From an uncultured Oceanospirillaceae bacterium (lineage in GTDB: Bacteria > Pseudomonadota > Gammaproteobacteria > Pseudomonadales > Balneatricaceae): a stretch of DNA of 39,772 nt. The translations under genes were made by a program, and so were the position numbers. Below are positions 15,595 through 23,722 of the stretch, in pieces; position 1 is the first letter of the stretch, and the number at the start of each line of letters is the position of its first letter. The stretch covers positions 1 through 39,772 of the forward strand of contig CAKZOD010000121.1 in NCBI GenBank assembly GCA_937136055.1, read 5' to 3'. Under the pieces are notes generated by a model that was not told the DNA's origin, ran no database searches, and was given only the letters and a program-made list of their open reading frames with translations.

Positions 15595-16614
15595 TTATTT
15601 TATGTTGGCGATAGAGCGCATTTGATCCATGATTTCTTTACCGACGATCTTCTCCATAAAAGGCCACTCTTTCTCGTAGATGGTCGCTTTAGCACTGGCT
15701 AAGTGCTCATCGTTTAGCTCAACCACTTGAATACCCGCGCCTTTTACATCAGCTAGAAATTTTTCATCGATTGCTTGAGCTTGATCCCAAACAACTTTCA
15801 TCGTAGCGTCAGCAGCCGTCATGATTTGCTTTTGTGCCACTTCTGATTGATCTTCAAACCAGCTCTTATTAACAACCCAAAAAGCGTGCTCGAAGTAGTC
15901 TTTTGTCAACACATACGACTCTAGCACATCGCGCATTTGCCAGATTTCCACCGATGGACCGAACGATCGGCCATCTACAGTCCCTAATTGCAATGCAGTG
16001 TATAGCTCAGAGTAAGGCATAGGAACTGCGGTAAATCCCCAGTTTTTAAAGCGCTCAATTGCAATAGGAACAGGTGGCACACGCATTTTGATACCTTTAG
16101 CGTCTACTGGGAAATTTGTCGGTTGCTTGTTAACACCTTTGCGTATCGCCACCGAACCAAAGCCCGTTGGAATAGTCCCTAGCAGCTTCAAATCCAAGCG
16201 ATCAAGTATCTCATCGTAAACTGTGATCATTTTCCCATTAGGGCCGTAAACTTTACGTGCATCGTCCCAATTATCGACAACATAGCCTAACCAAGATAAA
16301 TCCAGTTTAGGCTCAAATTCGGAAGCACCAAAACTCATTGTCATGGGTACAACACCTTCCATTGTCTGCTCAAAAATAGACGCCCAATCACCGAGGTCTC
16401 CCCCTAAGTGATATTTAACACCCAGTTCTGATTTGCTCTCCTTAAGCTGATCGATAAACGTAGTAGAGGCGAGGTTAAAAATATGATCAGCAGGATAGGC
16501 GTGAGCCAAAATAAAGTCATCTGAGGCGTTGGCCATTTGGCTGGCAGAAAAACTCAGTAATATCCCGGTAGCACAATGGGTAGCAATTTTTTTAAAATTA
16601 TTTTTATTAAGCAT
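15595..16614 (-). CDS. dctP: TRAP transporter solute-binding protein (DctP)
   Basis: A 339-residue periplasmic receptor. The start is the ATG at 16614 (AAGGAAAG 6 bases upstream, then a signal peptide KNNFKKIATHCATGILLSFS ending near ANAS); the open frame further upstream is non-coding leader. The mature part has the DctP core: AHAYPADHIFNLAS at the N terminus, the carboxylate-binding Arg in IKMRVPP, and PYSELYTALQLGTVDGRS. It heads a complete dctPQM operon, and the downstream LysR may regulate it. It is only distantly similar to the orphan receptor at 287-1300, so the ligands probably differ. Confidence 0.93.
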   Translation of the reverse strand: MLNKNNFKKIATHCATGILLSFSASQMANASDDFILAHAYPADHIFNLASTTFIDQLKESKSELGVKYHLGGDLGDWASIFEQTMEGVVPMTMSFGASEFEPKLDLSWLGYVVDNWDDARKVYGPNGKMITVYDEILDRLDLKLLGTIPTGFGSVAIRKGVNKQPTNFPVDAKGIKMRVPPVPIAIERFKNWGFTAVPMPYSELYTALQLGTVDGRSFGPSVEIWQMRDVLESYVLTKDYFEHAFWVVNKSWFEDQSEVAQKQIMTAADATMKVVWDQAQAIDEKFLADVKGAGIQVVELNDEHLASAKATIYEKEWPFMEKIVGKEIMDQMRSIANIK

Positions 16615-16645
16615 AATGCTTTCCTTATTATTGGTCTTAAGAAAC

Positions 16646-16790
16646 CAGTTCGATGTCATTGCTCGAACTGCAAAAGCATTGTGCGCTAGCAACCTCCGGG
16701 GTTGTATTTGAAATAACTTTAACTCAGTTAACCAATAGGTTAAGAAAAACAACTTGATCCCTTTATTTTTAGATATCTAAGAATAAAGGG
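16646..16790. promoter_or_regulatory. Two palindromes in the dctP promoter/leader
   Basis: First, CAGTTCGA (16646-16653) and TCGAACTG (16663-16670) form an 8-base dyad with a 9-base spacer. Second, 16759-16790 is a 32-base near-perfect palindrome (CCCTTTATT arms, AGATATCT centre, a single mismatched pair). They lie 32-176 bases upstream of dctP. They could be operator sites for a dimeric regulator or, for the longer one, the terminator of the preceding transcript. Confidence 0.5.
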
Positions 16791-16865
16791 AGAAGTACAA
16801 CTAAGGGACATCCGCTTCTATTCACTAAAAACTATTTCCCCCAGACCAACTGCGAAGCCGCACAA

Positions 16866-17250
16866 CCCCTTCAGAGAGCCGCCGGAGCAATTACTTAAAT
16901 TATCGGTCGTAACGACAGAATGTAGCGGAGAGTTCAGCCGGGACAAGGATGTCCCATGTAAACGGCCCTTAATTTCAGGAATTACGGAGGAATTGATGTA
17001 AATGGACTTACAAATACAGCAAGAGCAGTGGAGGCGCTCGTTGGGCAAACTTTTTATGTACATGTATGTAGATAAGGACATGAGCAGTACACGGAAGCTT
17101 TCGCAAAATGAAATGAGCTCACCTGCAGGCGAAAAAAAGACTACCAGACTGCTAAAAAGCTGAGCAAAACAGTTCGCCAAGAGGCGAAATAATGATAACC
17201 CATTAGTATATAAGCAAAATAAACAAACCTAAATAGAATCCCCCCTCGCC
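16866..17250 (+). repeat. Composite dispersed repeat block
   Basis: This stretch is a mosaic of units seen elsewhere in the window: 16866-16905 matches 81-120 (37 of 40), 16962-17011 is the inverted partner of 12301-12350, 17091-17108 matches 147-164 exactly, and 17192-17250 is the inverted partner of 11117-11180. Between units are short repeats of the GATGTAAATGGAC/GTACATGTATGTA type. An open frame of 120 codons runs across it on the minus strand, but it consists of repeat sequence and I do not regard it as a gene. This accounts for most of the gap between dctP and hipA. Confidence 0.7.
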
Positions 17251-17269
17251 GAAAGGTGAAACACCTTTC
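17251..17269 (-). terminator. Short stem-loop at the end of hipA
   Basis: GAAAGGTG-AAA-CACCTTTC, a perfect 8-base stem, overlaps the hipA stop codon by one base. On the minus strand it is followed by GGCGAGGGG and not by a U tract, so it is at best a weak or factor-assisted terminator; it also forms the edge of the repeat block. Confidence 0.35.
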
Positions 17270-18567
17270 TAACACCCTGCTATTACACTGCATGCCTCTT
17301 TAATATGCCCATGAATTATCGCTCTCAGCTGCTGGAACTCGCCATTATTTAACCTCAGGTGAGCTGGTTTTTCTTGGTTACTTTCTTCTAAATCGCTATA
17401 AATTTTATCCGCGTTCTCAGCAACAGCCTTAGTCATTTGAAGAATTTTCTTTTTCGAGTTTGCAGGAGAACCATACTTTAGCTCTGCACTTATCTCTAAT
17501 AGTGTATTTAACGAGACATCACTGTACTTCTTCTTCCCATTCAAAGGAGTAACCATCTCAGCTCCCATCCAATTACCCTGATTTGCACCATAACAAGAGG
17601 TGCTTAAAAGATCGTAAAACGGAGTGATTGAAAACCCTGTTTTATAGGTATAAAAACTAATGTTTTTCAGATGAGCATCGTCGTTACCGACGAGGAAATT
17701 GAACACAATCCACTCGAATACCGTTCTTCGGCTGGTCGCTTTCTGATTGCACTTTTCACTCAGTTTTAGCAAGTTCTCGAGTGTACACTGTTGATACTTT
17801 TGCTCAGGCGTTATTTGCAAAAGCTGGCAGCCATCAATTACATGGTTTCTTAAGGTTGCCGTTGACGTTTTTTGGCGATCAAAGCGCTCAATCAAGTAAA
17901 CTGGCTCAGGTACTTTCAAATAATAAACATCTGGCACCTCAAGCCCTACACTCTGCGCAAGTCTCATTACAAACCATTCATTGATTACGGTATGAGGATA
18001 TTGATTACTATCACTATGATTTGGCTTCAATATAAAACTAGAGGCTGTGTCACCTTCAGGTTCGGATAATTGATAAGTGTCTGGATTAAAGCAAACAGGG
18101 AGTTTGTGCTGCGCACCTGCCAGTGACATACGCTTGGGGGCTTCTTGAGCTAAGGACGCTGTTGGTAGTTTATTAATACGCTTCGAAAGACTTTCATATG
18201 AGAGGTCAACAAACTGATTTTGCTGCACAGGAGGACAATCTTGCATTAAAAGCGAGATTGCTCCTGCTGACTCTGCTCCATAATACTCAAGTAATGCAAA
18301 ACGATCTGATACATCTACTTTTGCATCTTGCGCCATTAACTGCCTTGCTGCTTCCTCAGGCAAAAGGTTATCAAAGAAATATTGAACTGGTCTTTTTGAA
18401 CTACCGTCTACAATACTTTTCGCTTGCAAAGGTAGTGCAGGTGCCAATGGAAAATGCTGTTCTATCCAAGATTCTTTGTACTCAAAGGACCAAGTGCCAT
18501 TGTCATCTTTAAGCACTCCTACGGCCTGCGAGTTGATATACGCATACAATAAACGTTCAGCTTCCAC
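17269..18567 (-). CDS. hipA: HipA-family serine/threonine kinase toxin
   Basis: A 432-residue kinase toxin of the HipBA type; E. coli HipA phosphorylates glutamyl-tRNA synthetase and induces persistence. The N-terminal Couple_hipA domain spans about 5-105, then come SLAGAQHK (148-155, the P-loop-like segment whose Ser is autophosphorylated in E. coli HipA), the ATP-contacting Lys in FILKP (K181), VYLIERFDR (223-231), the catalytic loop GNDDAHLKNISF (D297, N302) and the metal-binding PFYDLL (D319). All key residues are intact. The start is a GTG placed directly after the hipB stop, with GAGGAG inside the end of hipB. Confidence 0.92.
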   Translation of the reverse strand: MEAERLLYAYINSQAVGVLKDDNGTWSFEYKESWIEQHFPLAPALPLQAKSIVDGSSKRPVQYFFDNLLPEEAARQLMAQDAKVDVSDRFALLEYYGAESAGAISLLMQDCPPVQQNQFVDLSYESLSKRINKLPTASLAQEAPKRMSLAGAQHKLPVCFNPDTYQLSEPEGDTASSFILKPNHSDSNQYPHTVINEWFVMRLAQSVGLEVPDVYYLKVPEPVYLIERFDRQKTSTATLRNHVIDGCQLLQITPEQKYQQCTLENLLKLSEKCNQKATSRRTVFEWIVFNFLVGNDDAHLKNISFYTYKTGFSITPFYDLLSTSCYGANQGNWMGAEMVTPLNGKKKYSDVSLNTLLEISAELKYGSPANSKKKILQMTKAVAENADKIYSDLEESNQEKPAHLRLNNGEFQQLRAIIHGHIKEACSVIAGC

Positions 18568-19029
18568 TTACTGCTCCTCGCTAAGTACTTGTCGATTTGG
18601 ACTACATAAATGTAGCCCTAGCTCATTCAGACATTTAAGCAGTGTCACAATTGCTACGCTGCTAGCACCTCTCTCTAGTCGACCAAGCACCGAATGCTGC
18701 ACCCCAACTATAGCAGCGAGATCATCTTGGCGAATTTTTTGTTCCTTTCTCGTTTTTCTAATGATGTTGCCAATTTTTACTAATGAAGCCGCTTCATATG
18801 AGCTTTGTTCTTCATTTTTCTCTATCACATAAAGTAACAGCCCAAGTTCACTTGCAGCTTCAAAAATAACCCCTGCCTTAGTACCCACAGCCCCTTTTTC
18901 AATATTCCGAACTGTTCTCTCTGAAACACCAACAAATAGAGCAACGTCAGCTTGATTAAGCTTTTGCTCGATTCGTAGTTTCTTTAGTTGTTGACCTAAG
19001 CTTAAAGGATCGTAGTAAATCATAATCAT
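18568..19029 (-). CDS. hipB: HipB-like antitoxin/repressor with two XRE HTH domains
   Basis: A 153-residue DNA-binding antitoxin that abuts hipA. Two XRE helix-turn-helix domains are visible: about residues 10-66 (LGQQLKKLRIEQKLNQADVA, then VGVSERTVRNIEKG) and about 84-142 (IGNIIRKTRKEQKIRQDDLA, then VGVQHSVLGRLERG). The second ends in the CLNELGLHL segment usual for HipB. Standard HipB proteins carry one such domain and are about 70-100 residues long. A fused tandem protein could bind an operator as a single chain. Two near-identical 25-base boxes lie upstream. ATG choices at 19029 and 19023 both lack a strong ribosome binding site. Confidence 0.85.
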   Translation of the reverse strand: MIMIYYDPLSLGQQLKKLRIEQKLNQADVALFVGVSERTVRNIEKGAVGTKAGVIFEAASELGLLLYVIEKNEEQSSYEAASLVKIGNIIRKTRKEQKIRQDDLAAIVGVQHSVLGRLERGASSVAIVTLLKCLNELGLHLCSPNRQVLSEEQ

Positions 19030-19033
19030 ATAA

Positions 19034-19157
19034 CCGGAAATATATTGTATATATTTACCAACTATAGACGATACAAACCAAAACCGGAAGAATAATGCAG
19101 ATTACTTTATATTTTCGACAAAAATTGATATAGCGGAAGTATATTGTATATTTTTAC
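19034..19157. promoter_or_regulatory. Duplicated 25-base operator-like box before hipB
   Basis: CCGGAAATATATTGTATATA+TTTAC (19034-19058) recurs as GCGGAAGTATATTGTATATT+TTTAC (19133-19157), 22 of 25 bases identical in direct orientation and 99 bases apart. A half-match AACCGGAAGAATAAT lies between them near 19082. The first box touches the hipB start region. Autorepression by HipB at spaced operators is known in E. coli. Confidence 0.6.
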
Positions 19158-19357
19158 TCAGTCCCAACCGATATGTCAGAGCAAATTGACCTCAAGATCA
19201 ACTAAACCGCAACTCAATCACGAAACTACCCCTAGCTTCTGGCGGGCAACTAGTGGGAATTAGGGGCATCCACTTTAATTTGCTAGAACAACTAGCTGTT
19301 TAGCTATTTAGCTATAGAAAACTCTAAATCAACCCACGATTATTTTCCCTTACCAAC
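19158..19357. other. Gap with a second copy of the 30-base repeat
   Basis: Apart from the 29-base element at 19261-19289 that matches 11409-11438, this stretch upstream of hipB shows no gene or RNA. It is AT-rich towards the terminator of the next gene. Confidence 0.5.
19261..19289 (+). repeat. Second copy of the 30-base element
   Basis: TAGGGGCATCCACTTT then AATTTGCTAGAAC, matching the copy that truncates the LysR remnant at 11409-11438 (about 24 of 30 bases, same orientation). The bases after both copies also share TAGCTATTTA-like words. Confidence 0.5.
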
Positions 19358-19386
19358 AAAAAAGGCGCCAACCGTAAGTTAGCGCC
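19358..19386 (-). terminator. Rho-independent terminator of the quinone oxidoreductase gene
   Basis: Minus-strand arms GGCGCTAAC and GTTGGCGCC pair over 9 bases (one G-T) around a TTACG-type loop and are followed by TTTTTT, 22 bases past the stop codon. Confidence 0.85.
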
Positions 19387-19407
19387 CTCTCAAATATAGA
19401 CCTAAAC

Positions 19408-20385
19408 TTAAACGGTTAAAGCTATCTTACCTACCGCTTTACCCGATGCGAGTAAGTCATGTGCTTTAGCAACTTCCCATATCGAGAAATTGCTTTCATC
19501 GAGGATAGGGGTAATCTTGCCTGCATCTACAAGCTCAGCAATCTCCGTCAAAATACGGCCATGTGCTGCATGGTTAATACCGTGACATAGTGGAATCAAC
19601 ATCAGAACACTGTGGAAAGATAGGCTCTTAAGTGCAACTTGTAGTGGATCTGCAATCGGTAAAGTTGTTGCAACGTGACCGTTATACTTAGCAGCTTCGA
19701 ATGATTTTTGAATGTTATCACCCGCTACTGGATCAAAGATTTTGTCGAAACCTTCACCATTAGTGTATTTTTCAACGTAATCTGAAACTGATTCTTGCGT
19801 GTAATCAACAAGATTATCGGCACCCACTGTTTTTGCTAGTTCAGCATTAGCTGGGCTGTAAGTAGAAGTAACTGTTGCACCTAGCACTTTTGCTAACTGT
19901 ACTGCGATGTGGCCAACACCACCTGTAGTACCGTGAATAAGTAAGTTATCACCCGGCTGAACATTCATTTTATCCACTAGCGCTTCATAAGACGTGATAG
20001 CAACTAACGGCAAAGCTGCCGCTTGTTTCATGCTCAAAGTCTTTGGTTTTTGAGCCATTAAACGTGCATCTACCAACATAAATTCAGCTAAAGCACCATC
20101 GACACCGTTAATACCACCAGCCATACCATAAACTTCATCACCTACTTTGAAATCAGTAACATCAGCAGCAACTTCAACCACAATACCTGCTACATCACCG
20201 TGAAGAACTTCTGGCAAGTTTGCTGACCAAGGCAGTTCAACTGAGCGAAGCATAGTATCAATAGGGTTAACACTGCTTGCTTTTACTTCGACGACCATAT
20301 GGCCTGGTTTTGCAACTGGCTTTGCTTTTTCTGCTTGTTGAAAAACATCAGTGTTGCCGATTTCTTTAATGATCATTGCTTTCAT
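19408..20385 (-). CDS. MDR-family NADPH:quinone oxidoreductase-like alcohol dehydrogenase
   Basis: A 325-residue medium-chain reductase. It has a GroES-like N-terminal domain (SSVNPIDTMLRS, LPEVLHGDVAGIVVEV) and a nucleotide-binding domain with GTTGGVGHIAVQLAKVLGA near residues 145-163. The structural zinc Cys cluster of true alcohol dehydrogenases is absent, so it belongs to the zinc-free quinone-oxidoreductase/enoyl-reductase group acting on reactive carbonyls or quinones. I start at the ATG at 20385 where homologues start; the 30 codons upstream are not conserved-looking. It stands alone between two large gaps with its own terminator. Specific substrate unknown. Confidence 0.88.
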   Translation of the reverse strand: MKAMIIKEIGNTDVFQQAEKAKPVAKPGHMVVEVKASSVNPIDTMLRSVELPWSANLPEVLHGDVAGIVVEVAADVTDFKVGDEVYGMAGGINGVDGALAEFMLVDARLMAQKPKTLSMKQAAALPLVAITSYEALVDKMNVQPGDNLLIHGTTGGVGHIAVQLAKVLGATVTSTYSPANAELAKTVGADNLVDYTQESVSDYVEKYTNGEGFDKIFDPVAGDNIQKSFEAAKYNGHVATTLPIADPLQVALKSLSFHSVLMLIPLCHGINHAAHGRILTEIAELVDAGKITPILDESNFSIWEVAKAHDLLASGKAVGKIALTV

Positions 20386-20822
20386 AATATTGCTCTCTGT
20401 TTGTAAGTTAATTCGGTTGTTTGTTTCAATGAGGCCATTCTGACTCATGTGAATAAAACAACCAACCACCCACAAAACAAATTACTTTTGCCTTTAAAGC
20501 AAAACACTGATATTAAAAACTAAGACATACAATAATTTGCAGAAGAATTTGAGCTGTACTCTATTCAGATGTATCTCGTCGATATAATAAAAATTAATGC
20601 GCTCTCAATATTACTAATAACTGGATTAATTCAAAAAAGCGCACCCAACAAACATCAGTCACTACCAATAAAAACAACCACTTTCGATAACATCAAAATT
20701 ACTTTCTGTTTGCTTGAGGGCAATCTATTGCACTTCTTAAGATAGTACCCAAGAGGGCTATTATGATAAAATTCACAGTATAATCAGACTAGTCAAACAG
20801 CAAATAAGATCCGAGATCTTCC
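20386..20822. promoter_or_regulatory. AT-rich intergenic region
   Basis: This stretch of about 440 bases is strongly AT-rich with A-tracts and TATAAT-like words (for example GTATAATCAGACTAG near 20780). It must hold the promoters of both the divergent quinone oxidoreductase gene and gltS. GATC sites cluster at its right edge next to the inverted-repeat element. I see no gene or tRNA. Confidence 0.4.
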
Positions 20823-20942
20823 CTGTGGATAACTAAGAGGTCAGATTACGGACAAGATAGCTCAGTGAGTGGCGAATCCTTTACAAGTTGTCTGACAGAT
20901 AAAACAAGATTTCATATCTGATGGCCTCTTAGTTATCCACAG
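20823..20942. repeat. 120-bp long inverted-repeat element with terminal DnaA boxes
   Basis: Perfect 18-base arms CTGTGGATAACTAAGAGG (20823-20840) and CCTCTTAGTTATCCACAG (20925-20942) are extended inward by TCAGAT/ATCTGA with a 3-base bulge, leaving a loop of about 70 bases. Each arm contains an exact DnaA-box sequence TTATCCACA (20933-20941; inverted at 20824-20832). GATC sites lie just outside (AAGATCCGAGATCTTCC on the left, GATCGC on the right). The element ends about 60 bases before gltS. It could be a MITE-like insertion, a leader hairpin or a DnaA-binding site. Confidence 0.75.
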
Positions 20943-21003
20943 ACAAGATTTGGAGATTTGATCGCATGTTCCTTAGTGCACCCTTTTGGAGAGATTAACG
21001 GTT

Positions 21004-22230
21004 ATGAACAGCACAATTACTACTATTGAATACGATTCTTTTATGGCGTTGACTATAGGTTTAGTTGTCTTTTTCCTAGGAGCTTTCTTAACCAGAAGGG
21101 TTGCGTTTTTACGCAATTACAATATTCCTGAACCTGTATCAGGCGGTATGGCCATTGCGTTGCTAACATGGGCAGCCTATGAGTGGTTCCACGTTCAGGT
21201 AACGTTTGATTTAACAGTAAGAGATTCATTACTGGTTATTTTTTTCGCCACTATTGGCTTAAACGCTCGCTTTGCTGATTTACTTGTTGGTGGAAAGCTA
21301 CTCATTCGGCTTTTAATTCTCACTGTTTTATTCATCGCTGTGCAAAACGCTATTGGTCTTTTAGGTGTACAACTATTTGACCTACCTAACCCTGTTGCGG
21401 TTTTGCTAGGCTCTGCTTCTTTGATTGGAGGACATGGCACCGCCATTGCTTGGGGGCCTACAATTGAATCACAAACAGGCTTTGCTGCCGCTGAAGAAAT
21501 AGGCATTGCAACGGCAACACTAGGTCTAGTGTTTGCGGCATTGATCGGTGGGCCTATTGCCAAATTCCTGATTGACAAAAACAAACTAAAGGCAGATGAC
21601 GATAGTCATTTAATCGTCGGTATCCCTTTTCAAAAAGATGGTGAACCTAAAGAAGAACAAGTTGTTAACCATATAAATATTATGCGTGTTTTACTAACAT
21701 CGCATATTGCCGTTATTCTCGGTTGGTTTGTCCAACAAGGACTGGAAAGCGTTGACTTGAAGTTGCCGTTATTTGTAACAACTATGTTGATGGCGATTGT
21801 TATGTCGAACAGTGTGCCTTACATATTCCCTAGCATTCAATGGCCTGCCCGAACTCGTTCAATGGCAATTGTATCTGATTATTGCCTGTCTATATTTCTA
21901 GCACTTTCACTGATGAGCATGCAGCTATGGACATTAGTAAGCTTAGGTGGCCCTCTAATAAGTGTTTTAATGCTACAAATCATAGCCGCTTCTGCGTTTA
22001 TTTTACTGATTGTATTTAAGTTTATGGGCTCAAATTATACTTCTGCAGTACTAAGTGCAGGTTTTGCTGGCTTTGCATTGGGAGCAACCCCAACAGCCAT
22101 TGCGAATATGTCGTCAGTTACTAAGCGCTATGGCGCAGCACCGTTGGCACTCATCATTTTGCCCTTAGTATCTGCTTTTTTTGTCGACCTTGTGAATGCA
22201 TTGATTATTAAATTTTTTGTTGGCTTATAG
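21004..22230 (+). CDS. gltS: Sodium/glutamate symporter GltS
   Basis: An inner-membrane protein of 408 residues with about ten helices. It follows E. coli GltS closely: YNIPEPVSGG, RDSLLVIFFATIGLNA, the first re-entrant GGHGTAIAWGP, and the second motif GFALGATPTAIANMSSVTKRYG with FVDLVNALIIKF at the end. It imports glutamate, or a related dicarboxylic amino acid, with Na+. I start at the ATG at 21004 behind GGAGAG; a TTG six codons earlier lacks a site. A LysR gene converges on it and may regulate it. Confidence 0.93.
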   Translation: MNSTITTIEYDSFMALTIGLVVFFLGAFLTRRVAFLRNYNIPEPVSGGMAIALLTWAAYEWFHVQVTFDLTVRDSLLVIFFATIGLNARFADLLVGGKLLIRLLILTVLFIAVQNAIGLLGVQLFDLPNPVAVLLGSASLIGGHGTAIAWGPTIESQTGFAAAEEIGIATATLGLVFAALIGGPIAKFLIDKNKLKADDDSHLIVGIPFQKDGEPKEEQVVNHINIMRVLLTSHIAVILGWFVQQGLESVDLKLPLFVTTMLMAIVMSNSVPYIFPSIQWPARTRSMAIVSDYCLSIFLALSLMSMQLWTLVSLGGPLISVLMLQIIAASAFILLIVFKFMGSNYTSAVLSAGFAGFALGATPTAIANMSSVTKRYGAAPLALIILPLVSAFFVDLVNALIIKFFVGL

Positions 22231-22305
22231 CTCGTAGTTTCTAGAAGGATGCTCCATTAATGCTCAACTCCCCCTTCAAACTAGCCCTCCCCTATAAAGG
22301 CATCT

Positions 22306-23259
22306 CTACTTTCCATCTGTAAATGAAGCGAAACTTGTCAAAAACCCTTCCAAAACAGGTCCAATAGACACTCCTTTGCAGACCACCAACGCCAGCCGTA
22401 CTTCGTGGCTAAAATTATCTTTTGGTAGAGCTTTCATTTCGCCATTGCTAACCCAGTTGGCGGCATACCTGCGCGGCAAAAAGCCAACATAGCGCCCTGA
22501 CATAATCAAAAAAGCTAAACCTTCTGATAGGTAAGAAGAAGCCGTCGCCTGAGGTAATAGCTGGCCGAGCTTGCTTTTAAAATCTGGGGAGTAGCAGCCT
22601 TTGGCATAGCCACTGCTCTGTAGCTGTTGTAAATCAAATTCGTCTTCGCAAACCGGTTGTGAATAAAGCTCACTGAGGTTGCCACAAAACAGATCAACGG
22701 TGATTGGGAAGCTATCGATCACCCGTAAGTTCTTTTTCGCCTCGGGGAAAATGCCTATCCCCAAATGCAATGTACCGGCACTTAGCTCATCTTCTATCTC
22801 CTCTGAAGAGAGCACTTTAATGACGATATGCACTTCAGGGTGCTTGATGGAGAAGTCATGAATCACTTCCGGAATACGGGTGCTGGGAGACATGGTCGAG
22901 TTATCTAAAATACCAATTTTTAGCTCGCCGATTAACTTGCCATTGAGCCCCGCTAAGTTAGCGTTGAACTGATCGACACTCGCAAACAATTTAAGGGCTT
23001 CTTTGTAGACGTATTGGCCATTTTCAGTCAACGAGAAGCCTCCCCTACCGCGGTTGCACAACTTAAGCCCCAAGCGTGTTTCCAAATCTTGGATATAAGT
23101 ACTGATGCTTGAGAGCGCAATATTTAAAGGCTCTTGCGCCTGGGTGAAACCACCGCACTCAACCACAGTGATAAAGATACTGAGCAAACGCATATCGATG
23201 CTATTGGCTTTACCGATTGAATAGTCGCTACTGTGGTTGATTGGCATAAGATGTTCCAT
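22306..23259 (-). CDS. LysR-family transcriptional regulator
   Basis: A 317-residue regulator with an N-terminal winged HTH (MRLLSIFITVVECGGFTQAQ, then LNIALSSISTYIQDLETRLG) and an effector domain (GELKIGILDNSTMSPSTRIP onwards). It is a paralogue of the LysR at 12545-13459 with the same RGRGGFSLTENG block. It lies between gltS (convergent) and the amidohydrolase-BCCT pair (divergent, 460-base promoter region), so the latter is the more likely target. An ATG four codons in is an alternative start; neither has a good ribosome binding site. Confidence 0.87.
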   Translation of the reverse strand: MEHLMPINHSSDYSIGKANSIDMRLLSIFITVVECGGFTQAQEPLNIALSSISTYIQDLETRLGLKLCNRGRGGFSLTENGQYVYKEALKLFASVDQFNANLAGLNGKLIGELKIGILDNSTMSPSTRIPEVIHDFSIKHPEVHIVIKVLSSEEIEDELSAGTLHLGIGIFPEAKKNLRVIDSFPITVDLFCGNLSELYSQPVCEDEFDLQQLQSSGYAKGCYSPDFKSKLGQLLPQATASSYLSEGLAFLIMSGRYVGFLPRRYAANWVSNGEMKALPKDNFSHEVRLALVVCKGVSIGPVLEGFLTSFASFTDGK

Positions 23260-23722
23260 CGCTTGTCATTATTTTTTTACGATAGTGCGAGGCTTTAGCA
23301 TGAAGAACAAGTAAAAAATTTAGCTCTTTATCATCTATCAACTCTACTTTAACGTCTTCGTTTCACCAAAGCGCCCAGTCAGCTTAGATAACATATTGAT
23401 TTTAAGGTTATTACCTTATTGGGATGAATAATTAATATCTCGGGATACTTTGGAGATCCTTAAAGTTATTTTCTGTTATTAGTAATTTTATCGAAGTATT
23501 TACTTCTCTAGACTAAAAAACGTGCAATTGGACGCTCGATTTTGCTGCTAGCAATGCGTAACGAATTTGTGAAGTTTAGTCACTCCAGCATATTTGAACA
23601 GCTTTTCTTTATTACCTTAATAAAGAAAACCATTAGCAAAGATAGACACATTGGTTAACCAGATGATCAATGGGCAGATCGAAGTTCAATTGCACACCTA
23701 GAAAATAATAATAGAGGTAGAT
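23260..23722. promoter_or_regulatory. Divergent promoter region, LysR/amidohydrolase
   Basis: These 463 bases without a gene are AT-rich. The main landmark is a perfect palindrome, arms TTTTCTTTATT (23603-23613) and AATAAAGAAAA (23619-23629) with a 5-base spacer, about 95 bases before the amidohydrolase start. It suits a regulator binding site. GAGGT lies 6 bases before the amidohydrolase ATG. Confidence 0.5.

Noticed and set aside
16818..17180. Open frame of 120 codons on the minus strand
   Set aside because: It lies wholly within the composite repeat block, has no ribosome binding site, and its sequence consists of repeat units shared with other non-coding sites.
18476..18832. Plus-strand open frame of 118 codons across hipB/hipA
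   Set aside because: Antisense to two well-supported coupled genes and with no motif of its own.
20461..20990. Chromosomal replication origin next to gltS
   Set aside because: Two DnaA boxes and a few GATC sites are present, but there is no further box cluster and none of the usual oriC neighbours (dnaA, dnaN, mnmG, mioC, parAB). The two boxes are explained by one inverted repeat.
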